DNA from: an uncultured Clostridia bacterium
GTDB taxonomy: Bacteria; Bacillota; Clostridia; Christensenellales; Aristaeellaceae
Length of the DNA: 64,000 nt
Assembly (NCBI GenBank): GCA_934663625.1
Contig: CAKUKP010000001.1
Location: 1-64,000 of the forward strand
Reading direction: 5' to 3'
Shown here piece by piece: positions 1-8,520 of the stretch. Numbering within the stretch: the stretch's first letter is position 1; each line of letters opens with the position of its first letter. The position numbers and the translations under genes are program-made. The notes beneath the pieces are model-generated. The model did no database searches, was not told the origin of the DNA, and saw only the letters and a list, made by a program, of their open reading frames with translations.

Positions 1-254
1 GGCAGACCGGCAAACCAACAGGTTTGCCGCCTTACGCGACTGCTGAAGGGAGCTGGCTGTGCGTTAGCACAGACTGAGGGAGAGAAGCCCCTTTGTCGCT
101 GTACGTACATAGTTTTTGCAGCTCAGCCTTATGGCTGCAAAAACGTCATTTGATTGCGCCCATAATCTACGGGCGCAATCAAACTAACGCGGCAGCTACT
201 GGGATCAAACGCCCTGCGTTTGGCGCGGCAGCAGCTGGGTGCAGGCTCAGCCTG
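1..254. other. Hairpin-rich intergenic region downstream of guaB
   Basis: No gene is seen here. The stretch is a run of perfect short inverted repeats: 9-16 with 21-28 (loop AACA), a dispersed repeat at 46-86, 113-122 with 134-143, 149-161 with 171-183 (13 bp, perfect), 206-212 with 216-222 and 241-246 with 250-255, the last touching the guaB stop codon. In the guaB transcript these would be 3'-end stem-loops. None has a classical long U-tract, so termination is plausible but not certain. A similar hairpin cluster lies at 54612-54929. Confidence 0.6.
46..86 (-). repeat. Dispersed structured repeat, copy 1
   Basis: Read on the minus strand this copy has the flanks TCTCCCTCAGTC and GCCAGCTCCCTT around a perfect hairpin with arms CTGTGC and GCACAG. 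Copies at 4402-4460 and 59221-59276 share the flanks but have quite different, still self-complementary, stems. It is an intergenic repeat family with a conserved frame and a compensated variable stem. Confidence 0.7.
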
Positions 255-1757
255 CTAGGACTTTTGGGCGTTACCGTGGAGGATTACATCGTGATAGCCG
301 CCCTCTACAATGCTGACGGAGGAAACCAGCGTGAGCTTGGCGTCCCGCTGCAGATCGGGGATGGTGGTCACGCCGCAGTTGCACATGGTGGACTTGACCT
401 TGTAGAGGGACTTGGCGACGTTATCGCGCAGGGGGCCGGCGTAGGTGACATAGGAATCCACGCCCTCTTCGAACATCAGCCTGCCCTTGCCGCCGAGATC
501 ATAGCGCTGCCAGTTGCGGGCGCGGTTGCTGCCTTCGCCCCAATATTCCTTCATATAGCTGCCGTTGATCATCACCTTCGGCGTGGGGCTTTCATCGAAG
601 CGCGCGAAATAGCGACCCAGCATGATGAAATCTGCGCCCATGGCGAGCGCCAGCGTGATATGATAATCGTGCACAATGCCGCCATCGGAGCAGATCGGCA
701 CATAGACGCCGGTGGTGGCGAAATACTCATCGCGCGCTGCGGCGACCTCGATCAGCGCAGAGGCCTGTCCGCGGCCGATGCCCTTGGTTTCGCGGGTGAT
801 GCAGATGCTGCCACCGCCGATGCCGACCTTCACGAAATCCGCGCCCGCCTTGGCGAGGAACATGAAACCATCGCGATCGACCACGTTGCCCGCGCCAACC
901 TTGACGCTGTCGCCATAGCGTTCGCGGATGAATTTGATGGTCTTTTCCTGCCAGCAGGTATAGCCCTCGGAAGAATCGATGCACAGCACATCCGCGCCGG
1001 CTTCGATCAGCGCGAGCACGCGCTGTTCATAATCCTTGGTATTGATGCCCGCGCCGACCATGTAGCTCTTGTTCGCGTCCAGCAGTTCCAGCGGATTTTC
1101 CTTGTGCTGGGAATAATCCTTGCGGAACACAAAATACATCATATTGCCGTTCTTATCGACGATCGGCAGGCTGTTCAGCTTGTGTTCCCAGATAATATCG
1201 TTGGCTTCCTTCAGCGTGGTGCCGGCGGGCGCGGTAATCAACTTTTCCAGCGGGGTCATGAAGGTTTCCACCTTCGTATCCACATCCATGCGGGATACGC
1301 GGTAATCGCGGCTGGTGACCACGCCCAGAAGCTTTCCGTTGGAGCTGCCGTCTTCGGTCACGGCGATGGTGTTGTGACCGTGCTCCTCGACCAGTTCCAG
1401 CACGGCTTGCAGCGTATCATCGGGGCGCACGTTGGAATCGCTCACCACGAAGCCCGCCTTATAGCCCTTTACGCGGGCGACCATGGCGGCCTCGTCCTCG
1501 ATGCTCTGGGAACCGTAAATAAAGCTCATGCCGCCCTCGCGCGCCAGCGCGATCGCCATCGTATCATTCGATACGGATTGCATGATGGCGGAAACCAGCG
1601 GGATATTCAGCGTGATGGGGCTTTTTTCGCCCTGACGGAACTTCACCAGCGGGGTTTTCAGGGAAACGTTCGTCGGGATGCAGGATTCGGAAGTGTAGCC
1701 GGGGATCAGCAGATATTCGCTAAACGTATGGGAAGGTTCACTGATATAATGTGCCAC
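255..1757 (-). CDS. guaB: IMP dehydrogenase (Tritrichomonas-like type)
   Basis: Cytosolic enzyme oxidising IMP to XMP with NAD+, the committed step of guanine nucleotide synthesis. The 500-residue protein has the IMPDH barrel split by a CBS-pair region (about residues 95-225). The catalytic loop [12 protein letters not shown] places the nucleophile at Cys319, and [11 protein letters not shown] supplies an Arg418-Tyr419 dyad; these numbers match the Tritrichomonas foetus enzyme. Common bacterial GuaB has a GPGSICTTR-type loop, so this belongs to the divergent branch known from that parasite and some bacteria. The start is GTG, 9 bases after AAAGGGGCG; no in-frame ATG fits better. The gene is apparently monocistronic. 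Confidence 0.95.
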   Translation of the reverse strand: MAHYISEPSHTFSEYLLIPGYTSESCIPTNVSLKTPLVKFRQGEKSPITLNIPLVSAIMQSVSNDTMAIALAREGGMSFIYGSQSIEDEAAMVARVKGYKAGFVVSDSNVRPDDTLQAVLELVEEHGHNTIAVTEDGSSNGKLLGVVTSRDYRVSRMDVDTKVETFMTPLEKLITAPAGTTLKEANDIIWEHKLNSLPIVDKNGNMMYFVFRKDYSQHKENPLELLDANKSYMVGAGINTKDYEQRVLALIEAGADVLCIDSSEGYTCWQEKTIKFIRERYGDSVKVGAGNVVDRDGFMFLAKAGADFVKVGIGGGSICITRETKGIGRGQASALIEVAAARDEYFATTGVYVPICSDGGIVHDYHITLALAMGADFIMLGRYFARFDESPTPKVMINGSYMKEYWGEGSNRARNWQRYDLGGKGRLMFEEGVDSYVTYAGPLRDNVAKSLYKVKSTMCNCGVTTIPDLQRDAKLTLVSSVSIVEGGYHDVILHGNAQKS

Positions 1758-1929
1758 TGTACATCGCCCCTTTTATAAAATTATACGCTATAGGTATTGG
1801 GAGTATTTTATCATTTGCGGGGGTCGAATTGCAACATGTTCGTGTTAGTTTCTGGTTATTCGCGGAAATGCGTAGCAGGAATCTGCCGGGAGGAACGCGA
1901 AATAATAGGCAGGGGGGCGATCAACCGAT

Positions 1930-2637
1930 ATGCGAACGGAACGATTTACGGTAAACGGTCTGGAAGTGACCGCGCAGTTTGATCAGCGCGATATTGATCA
2001 TATCTATATTCCGCTGCTGCACAATTTATCGGATTTGCAAAAGCGGCTCGGACGGCGGATCGTGTGCTTTCTGGCGGGGCCGCCCGCATCCGGAAAAAGC
2101 ACGCTTTGCCTGTTTCTGGAACGGCTGGGGCGCGATCTGGGCATGAACGTGCAATCGGCGGGCATCGATGGTTTTCATTATCCGCAGGATTATCTGAATG
2201 CGCACACCCTTGGCGATACGCCGCTTGCAAAGATCAAGGGCGCGCCGGAAACCTATGATGTAGCGGCGCTCGCGGCGCTGCTCGCGCGGGCGCAGGGCGA
2301 TATCGCGTTTCCAATCTACGATCGCCGGATTCATAATCCGGTGCAGAACGCCCTTCGAATCACCGGCGATATTCTGATTCTGGAGGGCAACTGGCTGCTG
2401 CTGGATGAAACGCCGTGGAACGAACTGACGTGCGATTATTCGGTATTTCTGGGGCTGGCTGACGAAGCGCAATTGGAGCGCATCGTGCGGCGCAAGATGG
2501 CGGGCGGCTTTTCCGAAGCGGATGCGCGCCGCATGGTGTATACGAACGATCGGGCGAATATCGCGCGCTGCATGGAAAATCACAGGCGCGCCGATTTAAA
2601 CATACGGCACGGCGCGGACGGACTGGAGGTATATTAA
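1930..2637 (+). CDS. P-loop nucleoside/sugar kinase-like protein (uridine kinase/YggC group)
   Basis: A 235-residue P-loop phosphotransferase. Walker A is GPPASGKST at residues 50-58, followed by the GIDGFHYP segment typical of the uridine kinase/phosphoribulokinase/pantothenate kinase superfamily, an ILEGNWLLLD Walker-B-like strand and a basic lid (ERIVRRKM). Proteins of this shape are annotated as nucleoside/nucleotide kinase family or fructose-transport-system kinase (YggC-like). The acceptor substrate cannot be read from the sequence. It is first in a + strand operon, one base before proC. A purine-rich AGGGGGG lies about 12 bases upstream of the ATG. Confidence 0.8.
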   Translation: MRTERFTVNGLEVTAQFDQRDIDHIYIPLLHNLSDLQKRLGRRIVCFLAGPPASGKSTLCLFLERLGRDLGMNVQSAGIDGFHYPQDYLNAHTLGDTPLAKIKGAPETYDVAALAALLARAQGDIAFPIYDRRIHNPVQNALRITGDILILEGNWLLLDETPWNELTCDYSVFLGLADEAQLERIVRRKMAGGFSEADARRMVYTNDRANIARCMENHRRADLNIRHGADGLEVY

Positions 2638-2638
2638 T

Positions 2639-3421
2639 ATGAAACTGGGTTTTATCGGACTGGGCAATATGGGTCGGGCGATCTGCTCCGGCCTGATTCA
2701 CAGCGGCGCGATCGCCGCGCAGAACGTATTCGGTTATGCGCCGCACGCGGATAAATTAAACGCCTACGCCGCCGAAACGGGCATCCATGCGTGCACGAGC
2801 GCGCAGGCGGTGTGCGAAGCGGCGGATGCGGTGATCATCGCCGTGAAGCCGAACATCATCGAAGGCGTGCTGGGCGAATTGCGCAATGCGCTGCGCGGCA
2901 AGGCGGTGGTTTCCGTGGCGCTGGGCTACGATTTTGAACGGTTGACGGCGCTGACCGATCCTGAAACGCGCGTGCAGTTCGTAATGCCGAATACGCCCGC
3001 GCAGGTGGGCGAAGGCGTACTGCTGTTTGAAGAACGTTCCTCCCTGCGGGCGGAGGAGCGCACAGAGCTGATGCGCATGTTTGCGCAGCTCGGCGCGGTG
3101 GAGGAGCTGCCCGCCCGCCTGATGGGCATCGGCGGCGCGATTTCCGGCTGCGGCCCCGCGTTCTGCGCGATGATCATCGAAGCGCTGGCGGACGCGGGCG
3201 TGAAATACGGCCTGCCGCGCGCCAAGGCGTACCGGCTCGCCAGCCAGACGCTGGTTGGCACGGGCAAAATGCAGATCGAAACGAATTCGCACCCCGGCGC
3301 GCTGAAGGACAATGTATGCAGCCCCGCGGGCAGCACGATTCGCGGCGTAGAAGCGCTGGAGCGCGCGGGTCTGCGCGCGGCGATGCTGGACGCGATTCAG
3401 GCCGTGATGGAATTCAAATGA
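2639..3421 (+). CDS. proC: Pyrroline-5-carboxylate reductase
   Basis: Reduces 1-pyrroline-5-carboxylate to L-proline with NAD(P)H, the last step of proline synthesis. The 260 residues match the family length. The N-terminal Rossmann loop is GLGNMG (residues 7-12). The C-terminal signature HPGALKDNVCSPAGST starts at residue 218, followed by TIRGVEALE. The start lies one base after the stop of the upstream kinase, so the two are probably translationally coupled. Nothing in this operon shows a direct link to the glycyl radical enzyme 18 kb away, although hydroxyproline dehydratases of that family do feed ProC. Confidence 0.95.
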   Translation: MKLGFIGLGNMGRAICSGLIHSGAIAAQNVFGYAPHADKLNAYAAETGIHACTSAQAVCEAADAVIIAVKPNIIEGVLGELRNALRGKAVVSVALGYDFERLTALTDPETRVQFVMPNTPAQVGEGVLLFEERSSLRAEERTELMRMFAQLGAVEELPARLMGIGGAISGCGPAFCAMIIEALADAGVKYGLPRAKAYRLASQTLVGTGKMQIETNSHPGALKDNVCSPAGSTIRGVEALERAGLRAAMLDAIQAVMEFK

Positions 3422-3444
3422 TACATGATTCAGGAGATACAACG

Positions 3445-4341
3445 ATGAAATACAATATCCCGCCCATGGAGGATCTGTTTTCGCTGGAATGCGTGCATTG
3501 CATGATCAATCAGGTGATCAACACCACCGAACTTGCGAACACGCCGGAAGAAAAGCGCCGCGAAATCATGCAGAAGGCGCTGCGGTACCTGGCGGACGGC
3601 GATATCAACCGCAATAACTGCATCCAGATCGAAGCGGTCTATCGCATCGTGACCCGCGAAATCGGCATCGATGATCCGTATCTGGAAACCAAGCGCTTCT
3701 TCGATCGCGAGCTTATGAAGATTCTGCCCGACGTGCGCAGGCACATCGCGGAGAGCGCGGACCCGCTGGCGACGGCGATTCGCGCGTCCATCGCGGGCAA
3801 TCTGATCGATCTGGCGCTGCTGGGCAGCAGCGTTACGCTGGATCGCGCGCTGGATAAGGTGTGGCAGATCGATCGCGAGCCATTCGCCATCGATGATGTC
3901 GACGCCCTGCGCACCGCGCTGGCAAAGGCGGAGCGCGTGCTGGTGCTGGCGGATAACTGCGGCGAAATCGCGCTGGATCGCGCGCTGGTGGAAACGATTC
4001 ACGATCTGTACCCCGATGCGCACGTGCAGTACGGCGTGCGCGGCAGGGCGTGCGCAAACGACGCGACCCGCGATGATGCGGAGCTTGTCGGCATGGGCGA
4101 GGTCGCCGAGGTAATCGATAACGGCGATGGACTTTTGACCACTGCGCTGCCGCGCACGAGTCCCGCATTTCAGGATGCGTTCTTCGGTGCGGACGTCGTG
4201 ATCTGCAAGGGCATGGGCAATTTTGAGGGGCTGCGCAACTGCGGCCGCGAAAATGTGTTTTTCCTGATGATCGCCAAATGCAGCCCCGTGGCAAAAATGT
4301 CCGGCGCGCCGCTCGGCGGCATCGTGTGTAAGAAAATATGA
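3445..4341 (+). CDS. DUF89/ARMT1-like damage-control phosphatase family protein
   Basis: A 298-residue member of the DUF89 (ARMT1-like) family, metal-dependent phosphatases thought to remove damaged or surplus phosphorylated metabolites. Visible marks are Cys16 and Cys19 in ECVHC, the metal-binding motif ADNCGE near the middle, and KGMGNFEGL towards the C-terminus. The ATG at 3445 has AGGAGA eight bases upstream; a longer frame from 3316 overlaps proC and lacks a ribosome site. It is the third gene of the kinase-proC operon and is followed directly by a terminator. A role beside a sugar or nucleotide kinase is plausible; the substrate is unknown. Confidence 0.85.
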   Translation: MKYNIPPMEDLFSLECVHCMINQVINTTELANTPEEKRREIMQKALRYLADGDINRNNCIQIEAVYRIVTREIGIDDPYLETKRFFDRELMKILPDVRRHIAESADPLATAIRASIAGNLIDLALLGSSVTLDRALDKVWQIDREPFAIDDVDALRTALAKAERVLVLADNCGEIALDRALVETIHDLYPDAHVQYGVRGRACANDATRDDAELVGMGEVAEVIDNGDGLLTTALPRTSPAFQDAFFGADVVICKGMGNFEGLRNCGRENVFFLMIAKCSPVAKMSGAPLGGIVCKKI

Positions 4342-4345
4342 TTGA

Positions 4346-4378
4346 GGGCGGCGCGGTGCGCCGCCCAATCTTTCTTTA
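4346..4378 (+). terminator. Rho-independent terminator of the proC-DUF89 operon
   Basis: A perfect 9-bp GC stem (4346-4354 with 4358-4366, loop GGT) is followed by a T-rich tail, AATCTTTCTTT. It begins four bases after the DUF89 stop codon. Confidence 0.85.
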
Positions 4379-4401
4379 CTGCGAAACAAAACCGCAAGTT
4401 G

Positions 4402-4460
4402 TTCTCTCCCTCAGTCAAAACCTGCGGTTTTGCCAGCTCCCTCTCAGAGGGAGCCAGGAC
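4402..4460 (+). repeat. Dispersed structured repeat, copy 2
   Basis: Frame TCTCCCTCAGTC ... GCCAGCTCCCTC. The variable stem is CAAAACC/GGTTTTG with loop TGC. A second hairpin follows, GCTCCCTC TCA GAGGGAGC. It sits between convergent genes. Confidence 0.7.
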
Positions 4461-4472
4461 ATAAGAGAATGC

Positions 4473-5303
4473 TCAGTCATCCTGCGCGGCGCGATAGTTT
4501 TCCGCGGCGTACAGATATTGCTTTTCAAATTCACGGATCGCCGCTTTGCTGATCTTCCGGAACGGAAGCAGCATATCAAAGGCGTGAAAGCCCGATGGAT
4601 ATACATCCACGCGGGCGGGTACATTCGCCTTTTGCAGATTTTCGATGTAGGCGATCGTTTCGCAGCAGAACGGTTCCCGATCGCCGACGAACGTATACGC
4701 GGGCGGAAGCTTGCGGTAATCCGTCTGCCGCGCGGGCGAAGCATAGGCGGGAATAGCGCCATCGATATTCCGCAGATACGATTTCCACGCCGCGTGATTG
4801 CGGCGGGTATTCCAGGAGATACCATGATTGTTTCGCGAAGAATCGGTATCGCGATGATCGATCATCGGATACAGCGGCATCTGAAAGGCGATGTTTACAT
4901 CCCCGCGATCCCGCGCCAGCATACACAGCGCCGCAGCCAGCCCGCCGCCCGCGCTTTCGCCGCCGACCATGATCCGATCGGGCGCGCAGCCCAGCTCCGC
5001 GGCGTGTTCCTTCAAATACAATAGCGCCGCATGGCAATCCTCCAGCGCCGCGGGATACGGCGCTTCTCCGGCGAGGCGGTATTCCGGCGACAGCACCACC
5101 GCGCCATATTCCGCCGCCAGCCGCTTTGCGCGGGACATGAACACCATGCCCGCCATGCCGACCACATATCCCCCGCCGTGAATCCATAAAATGCCGGTCG
5201 TATCCTCCGGCGCGCGCCGGTGCGCGGTGGGTCTGAGGATCAACAGCTTCATCGCGCGATCGCCGGCAGGAATGCGGATTTTTTCAACCGTGTATTTTTT
5301 CAT
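4473..5303 (-). CDS. Alpha/beta hydrolase, HSL-type esterase
   Basis: A 276-residue carboxylesterase-like protein of the hormone-sensitive-lipase family (alpha/beta hydrolase fold-3). The oxyanion-hole motif HGGGY starts at residue 42, the nucleophile elbow is GESAGG with Ser117, and the remaining triad members are probably Asp208 (VGDREPF) and His240 (SGFHAFD). No signal peptide is present, so it is cytosolic and probably hydrolyses short-chain esters. It stands alone and converges with the DUF89 operon. The natural substrate is unknown. Confidence 0.9.
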   Translation of the reverse strand: MKKYTVEKIRIPAGDRAMKLLILRPTAHRRAPEDTTGILWIHGGGYVVGMAGMVFMSRAKRLAAEYGAVVLSPEYRLAGEAPYPAALEDCHAALLYLKEHAAELGCAPDRIMVGGESAGGGLAAALCMLARDRGDVNIAFQMPLYPMIDHRDTDSSRNNHGISWNTRRNHAAWKSYLRNIDGAIPAYASPARQTDYRKLPPAYTFVGDREPFCCETIAYIENLQKANVPARVDVYPSGFHAFDMLLPFRKISKAAIREFEKQYLYAAENYRAAQDD

Positions 5304-5381
5304 TGTGCATCCTTTATCTTACAACTTGCCTGTCACAAGCGAAACGCAAACCCGCAGCAGAACAGCAGATCGAACTACCCA

Positions 5382-5438
5382 TTTTAAACCAGCGCGCAAA
5401 TCGCTGCCGCCGCGGCGCTGGCGGGGAGATAGATTATG
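5382..5438. repeat. 57-bp direct repeat, distal boundary of the HNH mini-island
   Basis: Matches 8005-8061 in 52 of 57 positions. On the minus strand it still encodes the peptide IIYLPASAAAAAICALV followed by TAA, almost the exact C-terminus of the membrane protein at 8007-8498 (which ends ICALL). Most differences are synonymous. It is therefore a displaced second copy of that gene's 3' end, as expected of an attachment site made by insertion into a gene end. The stop codon of the 133-residue island gene lies inside this repeat. Confidence 0.85.
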
Positions 5439-5835
5439 CTTTTTGATTTTGGAAAAATTGCTTGATGGCGTGCTTTATAGCAGATTTTGCGCCGTATTTC
5501 AATGCGGCATTCAGATAGATGATCATTTCAATAAAATCGAGCGTGGATTTCCATTCCTGAATGCTTTTGCTTTGTGCTTCTTCCATTGCTACATCAATTA
5601 CCTGAATCTTCGTCCACGATGAATACGAATCGATCAGTGTGCGATAACGTTTCAGGTAAGTTTGAGCGGTTGAAAAGCAAAAATCGAAATCGGATGATGC
5701 CTTTGTTTTTCGAAGCGTTGCCGTTTCTGGCCATACTCTGTAAATCTGATGCGCCGCTTCCAATGATGTCTTTACGACATCCATTGCACGATCTGTTGCA
5801 TTACTTGTGGCTTCCATATTCAAAATAACGTTCAT
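5434..5835 (-). CDS. Hypothetical protein, island partner of the HNH nuclease
   Basis: A 133-residue protein I do not recognise. It is probably mostly helical and soluble, with a basic C-terminus (AIKHAIKQFFQNQKA) and no signal peptide or membrane segment. An excellent ribosome site (AAAGGAGGG) precedes the ATG by six bases, so it is likely translated. It lies 87 bases downstream of the HNH nuclease gene in the same direction, inside the AT-rich island; its stop codon falls in the 57-bp repeat. Possible roles are an immunity or accessory factor of the nuclease, inferred only from context. Confidence 0.65.
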   Translation of the reverse strand: MNVILNMEATSNATDRAMDVVKTSLEAAHQIYRVWPETATLRKTKASSDFDFCFSTAQTYLKRYRTLIDSYSSWTKIQVIDVAMEEAQSKSIQEWKSTLDFIEMIIYLNAALKYGAKSAIKHAIKQFFQNQKA

Positions 5836-5922
5836 CCAATCCCTCCTTTAAACTTCGTAATCATTCGTTTCCGCTTCGTAAATCAACAAGTGCATAAAAA
5901 GTTTCCAGTATTACAAATGGTT

Positions 5923-7677
5923 TTACGCCAGGCGCGGGATTTCAAGCTTATCACTCTTTGCCCGATTGCATTTCCAACACAATGTCTGTAGGTTATCTTC
6001 CGTGGTTCGACCGCCCTTTGCCACAGGAATAATATGATCGATTTCAAGCAGAAGGTTCGGCTCATGATAGATAGAATTACCACAGTTACAGCAGGTGAAG
6101 TTATCCCGATTTTTGATGGATTCGCGCAGCTTCTTCGTCATTAGAACTCGCTGTTCCTTCGCAAATGCGGTTGCAGTCAGTTTGCTTTCCAGTACCTTGA
6201 TAAGCTCTGCAATGGTTTCTTCGGTCATTGGTACGGTAAAGGAGCGCTGCGCCATTCCTCCGCTGGAAGTATAGGAAAATTTATATTCTACGGTAAGCAC
6301 GCTTTCATCAATTGTAGCAAATCCGAGCCGCGAATAAAAGCCAGCTTCATCGTTCTCCATAACAAAATCCGGAACATCGCCAAGATACTGCTGATATTCG
6401 GCCTTATAATTCTCGATAATCTGCTTCGCATCCCTTAAGGTTTCAAGTTCTTCTACCAGTTGGTAAAGCTTCTGGATCTGTTCTGGATATGCGTTTTTGT
6501 TCGGATAGAAGTACTTTGCAACATACTCCAGCGGGCTGTTTTCCGCGCTTGCGAATACCGCAGCAGAAACCTCCGCAGCGAAGGGCGTAATCGTCTTTTT
6601 ATACGGACGGATATAATTGTATTCGTCATTGTGGATGGTTTCGTTTCGAATCACTCTGGTGCCAAAAAGCTGCGCGATGGAATGTACCTTCTCATCAATG
6701 TATTCGTTGAATTCTCTTTGGGAACTCATCAATACTTCGCAAGCCTGTTTGGTTTTCAAAAATTCGGGAGATTTATAATACTCCTGAATGCGCCGATTCT
6801 CCTTTGAAATCCTCTTAATCTCCCGCTCAAGGCGATTCATGAAGCTTTCTATCAGCATCCATTCTTCGCTGTCCGGCGCTTTGATCCTTTTAATGCTGTT
6901 CACCGTTCGATCAAGCAGCTGATCGACCAGACTGTCCAATTGCTTTTGGGTATCCTTAATAAGCAGGGCGTCCCTGTTTGCATTCGCATAATCGATAATA
7001 TGGTTTATACGTGCATAGTACGCGTGCTGCTTCTGGTTCAGCGCTTCTTTCTGTTGATCCTTAATATACTTGCTGTATTCCCCCTTGCCCATGAGCAGCG
7101 ATGGATCTTCCAGAAATCTATATATGTCGTATTGATTTACCGCAATCTCTTTTGAATCTAGATTATTTCCAGCTGTCGTTATATAAGTCACTTTAATATT
7201 GAAAATATTCGCCCTTTTCAGGAATGCATCAATGCGTTCAGCTATCCGATCATACTGCGAACGGGATTCATATTTATTGTTCGCAAGAAACTCTTGCAGC
7301 ATTGGTACAAGCTCTTTTTTTCGTTCGATAATGTCTGCTGCTTTTCCAAGCATCTCCCTATTTTCTTTGAAATACTTTATTTCATCGTAATTTTCCAGCG
7401 CTTGTCGGCTTTTGACGATCACTTGTACGTCAAAACAGGCAATAGCATCTCGATTATCAAATCCAAGTTCATCCAAAACTTCTGCTTCCAGTATTCTATA
7501 CTGTTCTTCTTCTCTGCTTTTAGCTATTATTACGCTTTCATCCACCCACTTACCAGATAAGCGCACACGAATTTGAGCCTTTCGCTGACGAGAGCGCCTT
7601 GCTTTTTTCCGGCGTGTCTGTGCTGCGCTTGATAGCAGTGCAAGCACAGCAATTAACAACAAGACTGTTAATGACAT
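5923..7677 (-). CDS. Membrane-anchored HNH endonuclease, probable defence protein
   Basis: A 584-residue protein in three parts. A single N-terminal membrane segment (residues 2-18) is followed by a very basic stretch (RRKKARRSRQRK). A long, charged, probably coiled-coil body covers about 40-480. A C-terminal HNH nuclease covers about 524-584, with zinc cysteines Cys529/Cys532 and Cys567/Cys570, the DH core at Asp547-His548 and Asn562. Such domains cut DNA; the anchor would hold it at the inner membrane, where incoming DNA enters. GGGG lies about nine bases before the ATG. Codon use and base composition differ from the neighbours, indicating transfer. The specific function is inferred. Confidence 0.85.
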   Translation of the reverse strand: MSLTVLLLIAVLALLSSAAQTRRKKARRSRQRKAQIRVRLSGKWVDESVIIAKSREEEQYRILEAEVLDELGFDNRDAIACFDVQVIVKSRQALENYDEIKYFKENREMLGKAADIIERKKELVPMLQEFLANNKYESRSQYDRIAERIDAFLKRANIFNIKVTYITTAGNNLDSKEIAVNQYDIYRFLEDPSLLMGKGEYSKYIKDQQKEALNQKQHAYYARINHIIDYANANRDALLIKDTQKQLDSLVDQLLDRTVNSIKRIKAPDSEEWMLIESFMNRLEREIKRISKENRRIQEYYKSPEFLKTKQACEVLMSSQREFNEYIDEKVHSIAQLFGTRVIRNETIHNDEYNYIRPYKKTITPFAAEVSAAVFASAENSPLEYVAKYFYPNKNAYPEQIQKLYQLVEELETLRDAKQIIENYKAEYQQYLGDVPDFVMENDEAGFYSRLGFATIDESVLTVEYKFSYTSSGGMAQRSFTVPMTEETIAELIKVLESKLTATAFAKEQRVLMTKKLRESIKNRDNFTCCNCGNSIYHEPNLLLEIDHIIPVAKGGRTTEDNLQTLCWKCNRAKSDKLEIPRLA

Positions 7678-8004
7678 ATGATTGTCCCCTTTTATGCATT
7701 TACCAGATCGTTCTCAAACGTCCTAATCATATCCTGTGAACAGTCTATACTCTACGGATAATAAGGATCAATCCCTATATAGATACTGCAATCCAAATTA
7801 GCCAGCCCATCTTCCCATTTCTCTTTTATGCATCAAATAACATTCTATAATTTTGAATGTAAAAATCCGATAACAGTATAGCATAAAACCATCTGAAAAT
7901 CTACCCTTGTTGCGGCAGTCGTGATTCAAAAAAGAGGGTTATATATAAAATAAAAATGAAATCAGGAAAATTGAAGACACCCACAGGGCACTTTTGCCTG
8001 CCTA
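7678..8004. other. AT-rich intergenic region upstream of the HNH gene
   Basis: About 330 bases without a coding frame that I can support. On the minus strand TATACT near 7875-7880 could be a -10 box for the nuclease gene, but no good -35 partner is present. The region ends at the 57-bp repeat. Confidence 0.5.
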
Positions 8005-8061
8005 TTTTATAGCAGAGCGCAAATCGCTGCCGCTGCGGCGCTGGCGGGGAGGTAGATTATG
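8005..8061. repeat. 57-bp direct repeat, gene-proximal boundary of the HNH mini-island
   Basis: This copy forms the 3' end and stop codon of the membrane-protein gene at 8007-8498. It pairs with 5382-5438 (5 mismatches in 57). Confidence 0.85.
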
Positions 8062-8498
8062 AAATGGCGAATATGGGATTTTGCGTTATAGCCGAACATA
8101 TGCAGGCCGGTAACGCCCTTGAGTTCCGGATAGAAATGGGGAAAGAAATTCGAATGGCAGAGCAGCATCCAATCGAAAAACAGAATATCATAGATTTCCA
8201 TACCGCAGAGCACGATGAGGAAGCGCACGAAGAACTGCGCGAAGCCGAATTCATTTCGAATCCCATCCCATACGCAGAGGAACGCCGCGCCGAGGAACAG
8301 CAGCACCGCGACCGCTTCGATCGTCCAGCCGACGATGCGCGCGCCGCGGAACCGCTGCTTCTGATCGGGGATCGCGGCGAGGTTTTCCTTCGGCGCGGAG
8401 CCGAAAAAGCGCTTATCCTGAATAAAGCCCACCGCGCCGTACAGAACGAGAAAATACGCAAGCATGACGATGTCGATTGCGATGATCGTGATTTTCAT
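8007..8498 (-). CDS. Small integral membrane protein, island insertion target
   Basis: A 163-residue membrane protein of unknown family with about four hydrophobic segments: residues 3-25, 60-82, 90-112 and the C-terminal FIIYLPASAAAAAICALL. The ATG at 8498 is preferred because it follows GGGGGCGGCGC, 22 bases after the stop of the dehydrogenase gene; a longer frame would overlap that gene. It is last in the ZIP/PanE-like operon. Its last 18 codons are duplicated at 5382-5438, so the reading frame has been preserved through insertion of the mini-island. Confidence 0.7.
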   Translation of the reverse strand: MKITIIAIDIVMLAYFLVLYGAVGFIQDKRFFGSAPKENLAAIPDQKQRFRGARIVGWTIEAVAVLLFLGAAFLCVWDGIRNEFGFAQFFVRFLIVLCGMEIYDILFFDWMLLCHSNFFPHFYPELKGVTGLHMFGYNAKSHIRHFIIYLPASAAAAAICALL

Positions 8499-8520
8499 TT
8501 GCGCCGCCCCCGAATTCACA

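Larger units (their letters stand above)
5439..8004. mobile_element. AT-rich 2.6-kb genomic mini-island carrying an HNH nuclease
   Basis: The segment between the 57-bp direct repeats is visibly AT-rich compared with the GC-rich flanks and uses A/T-ending codons far more. It holds only two genes, both on the minus strand: the membrane-anchored HNH protein and the 133-residue protein. No integrase, recombinase or transposase is present, so it would need to be mobilised in trans or be the remnant of a larger element. Insertion at the 3' end of a coding gene with restoration of that end is characteristic of site-specific integration. Confidence 0.75.

Noticed and set aside
93..1778. A 561-codon open frame on the + strand opposite guaB
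   Set aside because: Its translation is His/Ala/Arg-rich low-logic sequence with no family features, while the minus strand encodes a textbook IMP dehydrogenase.
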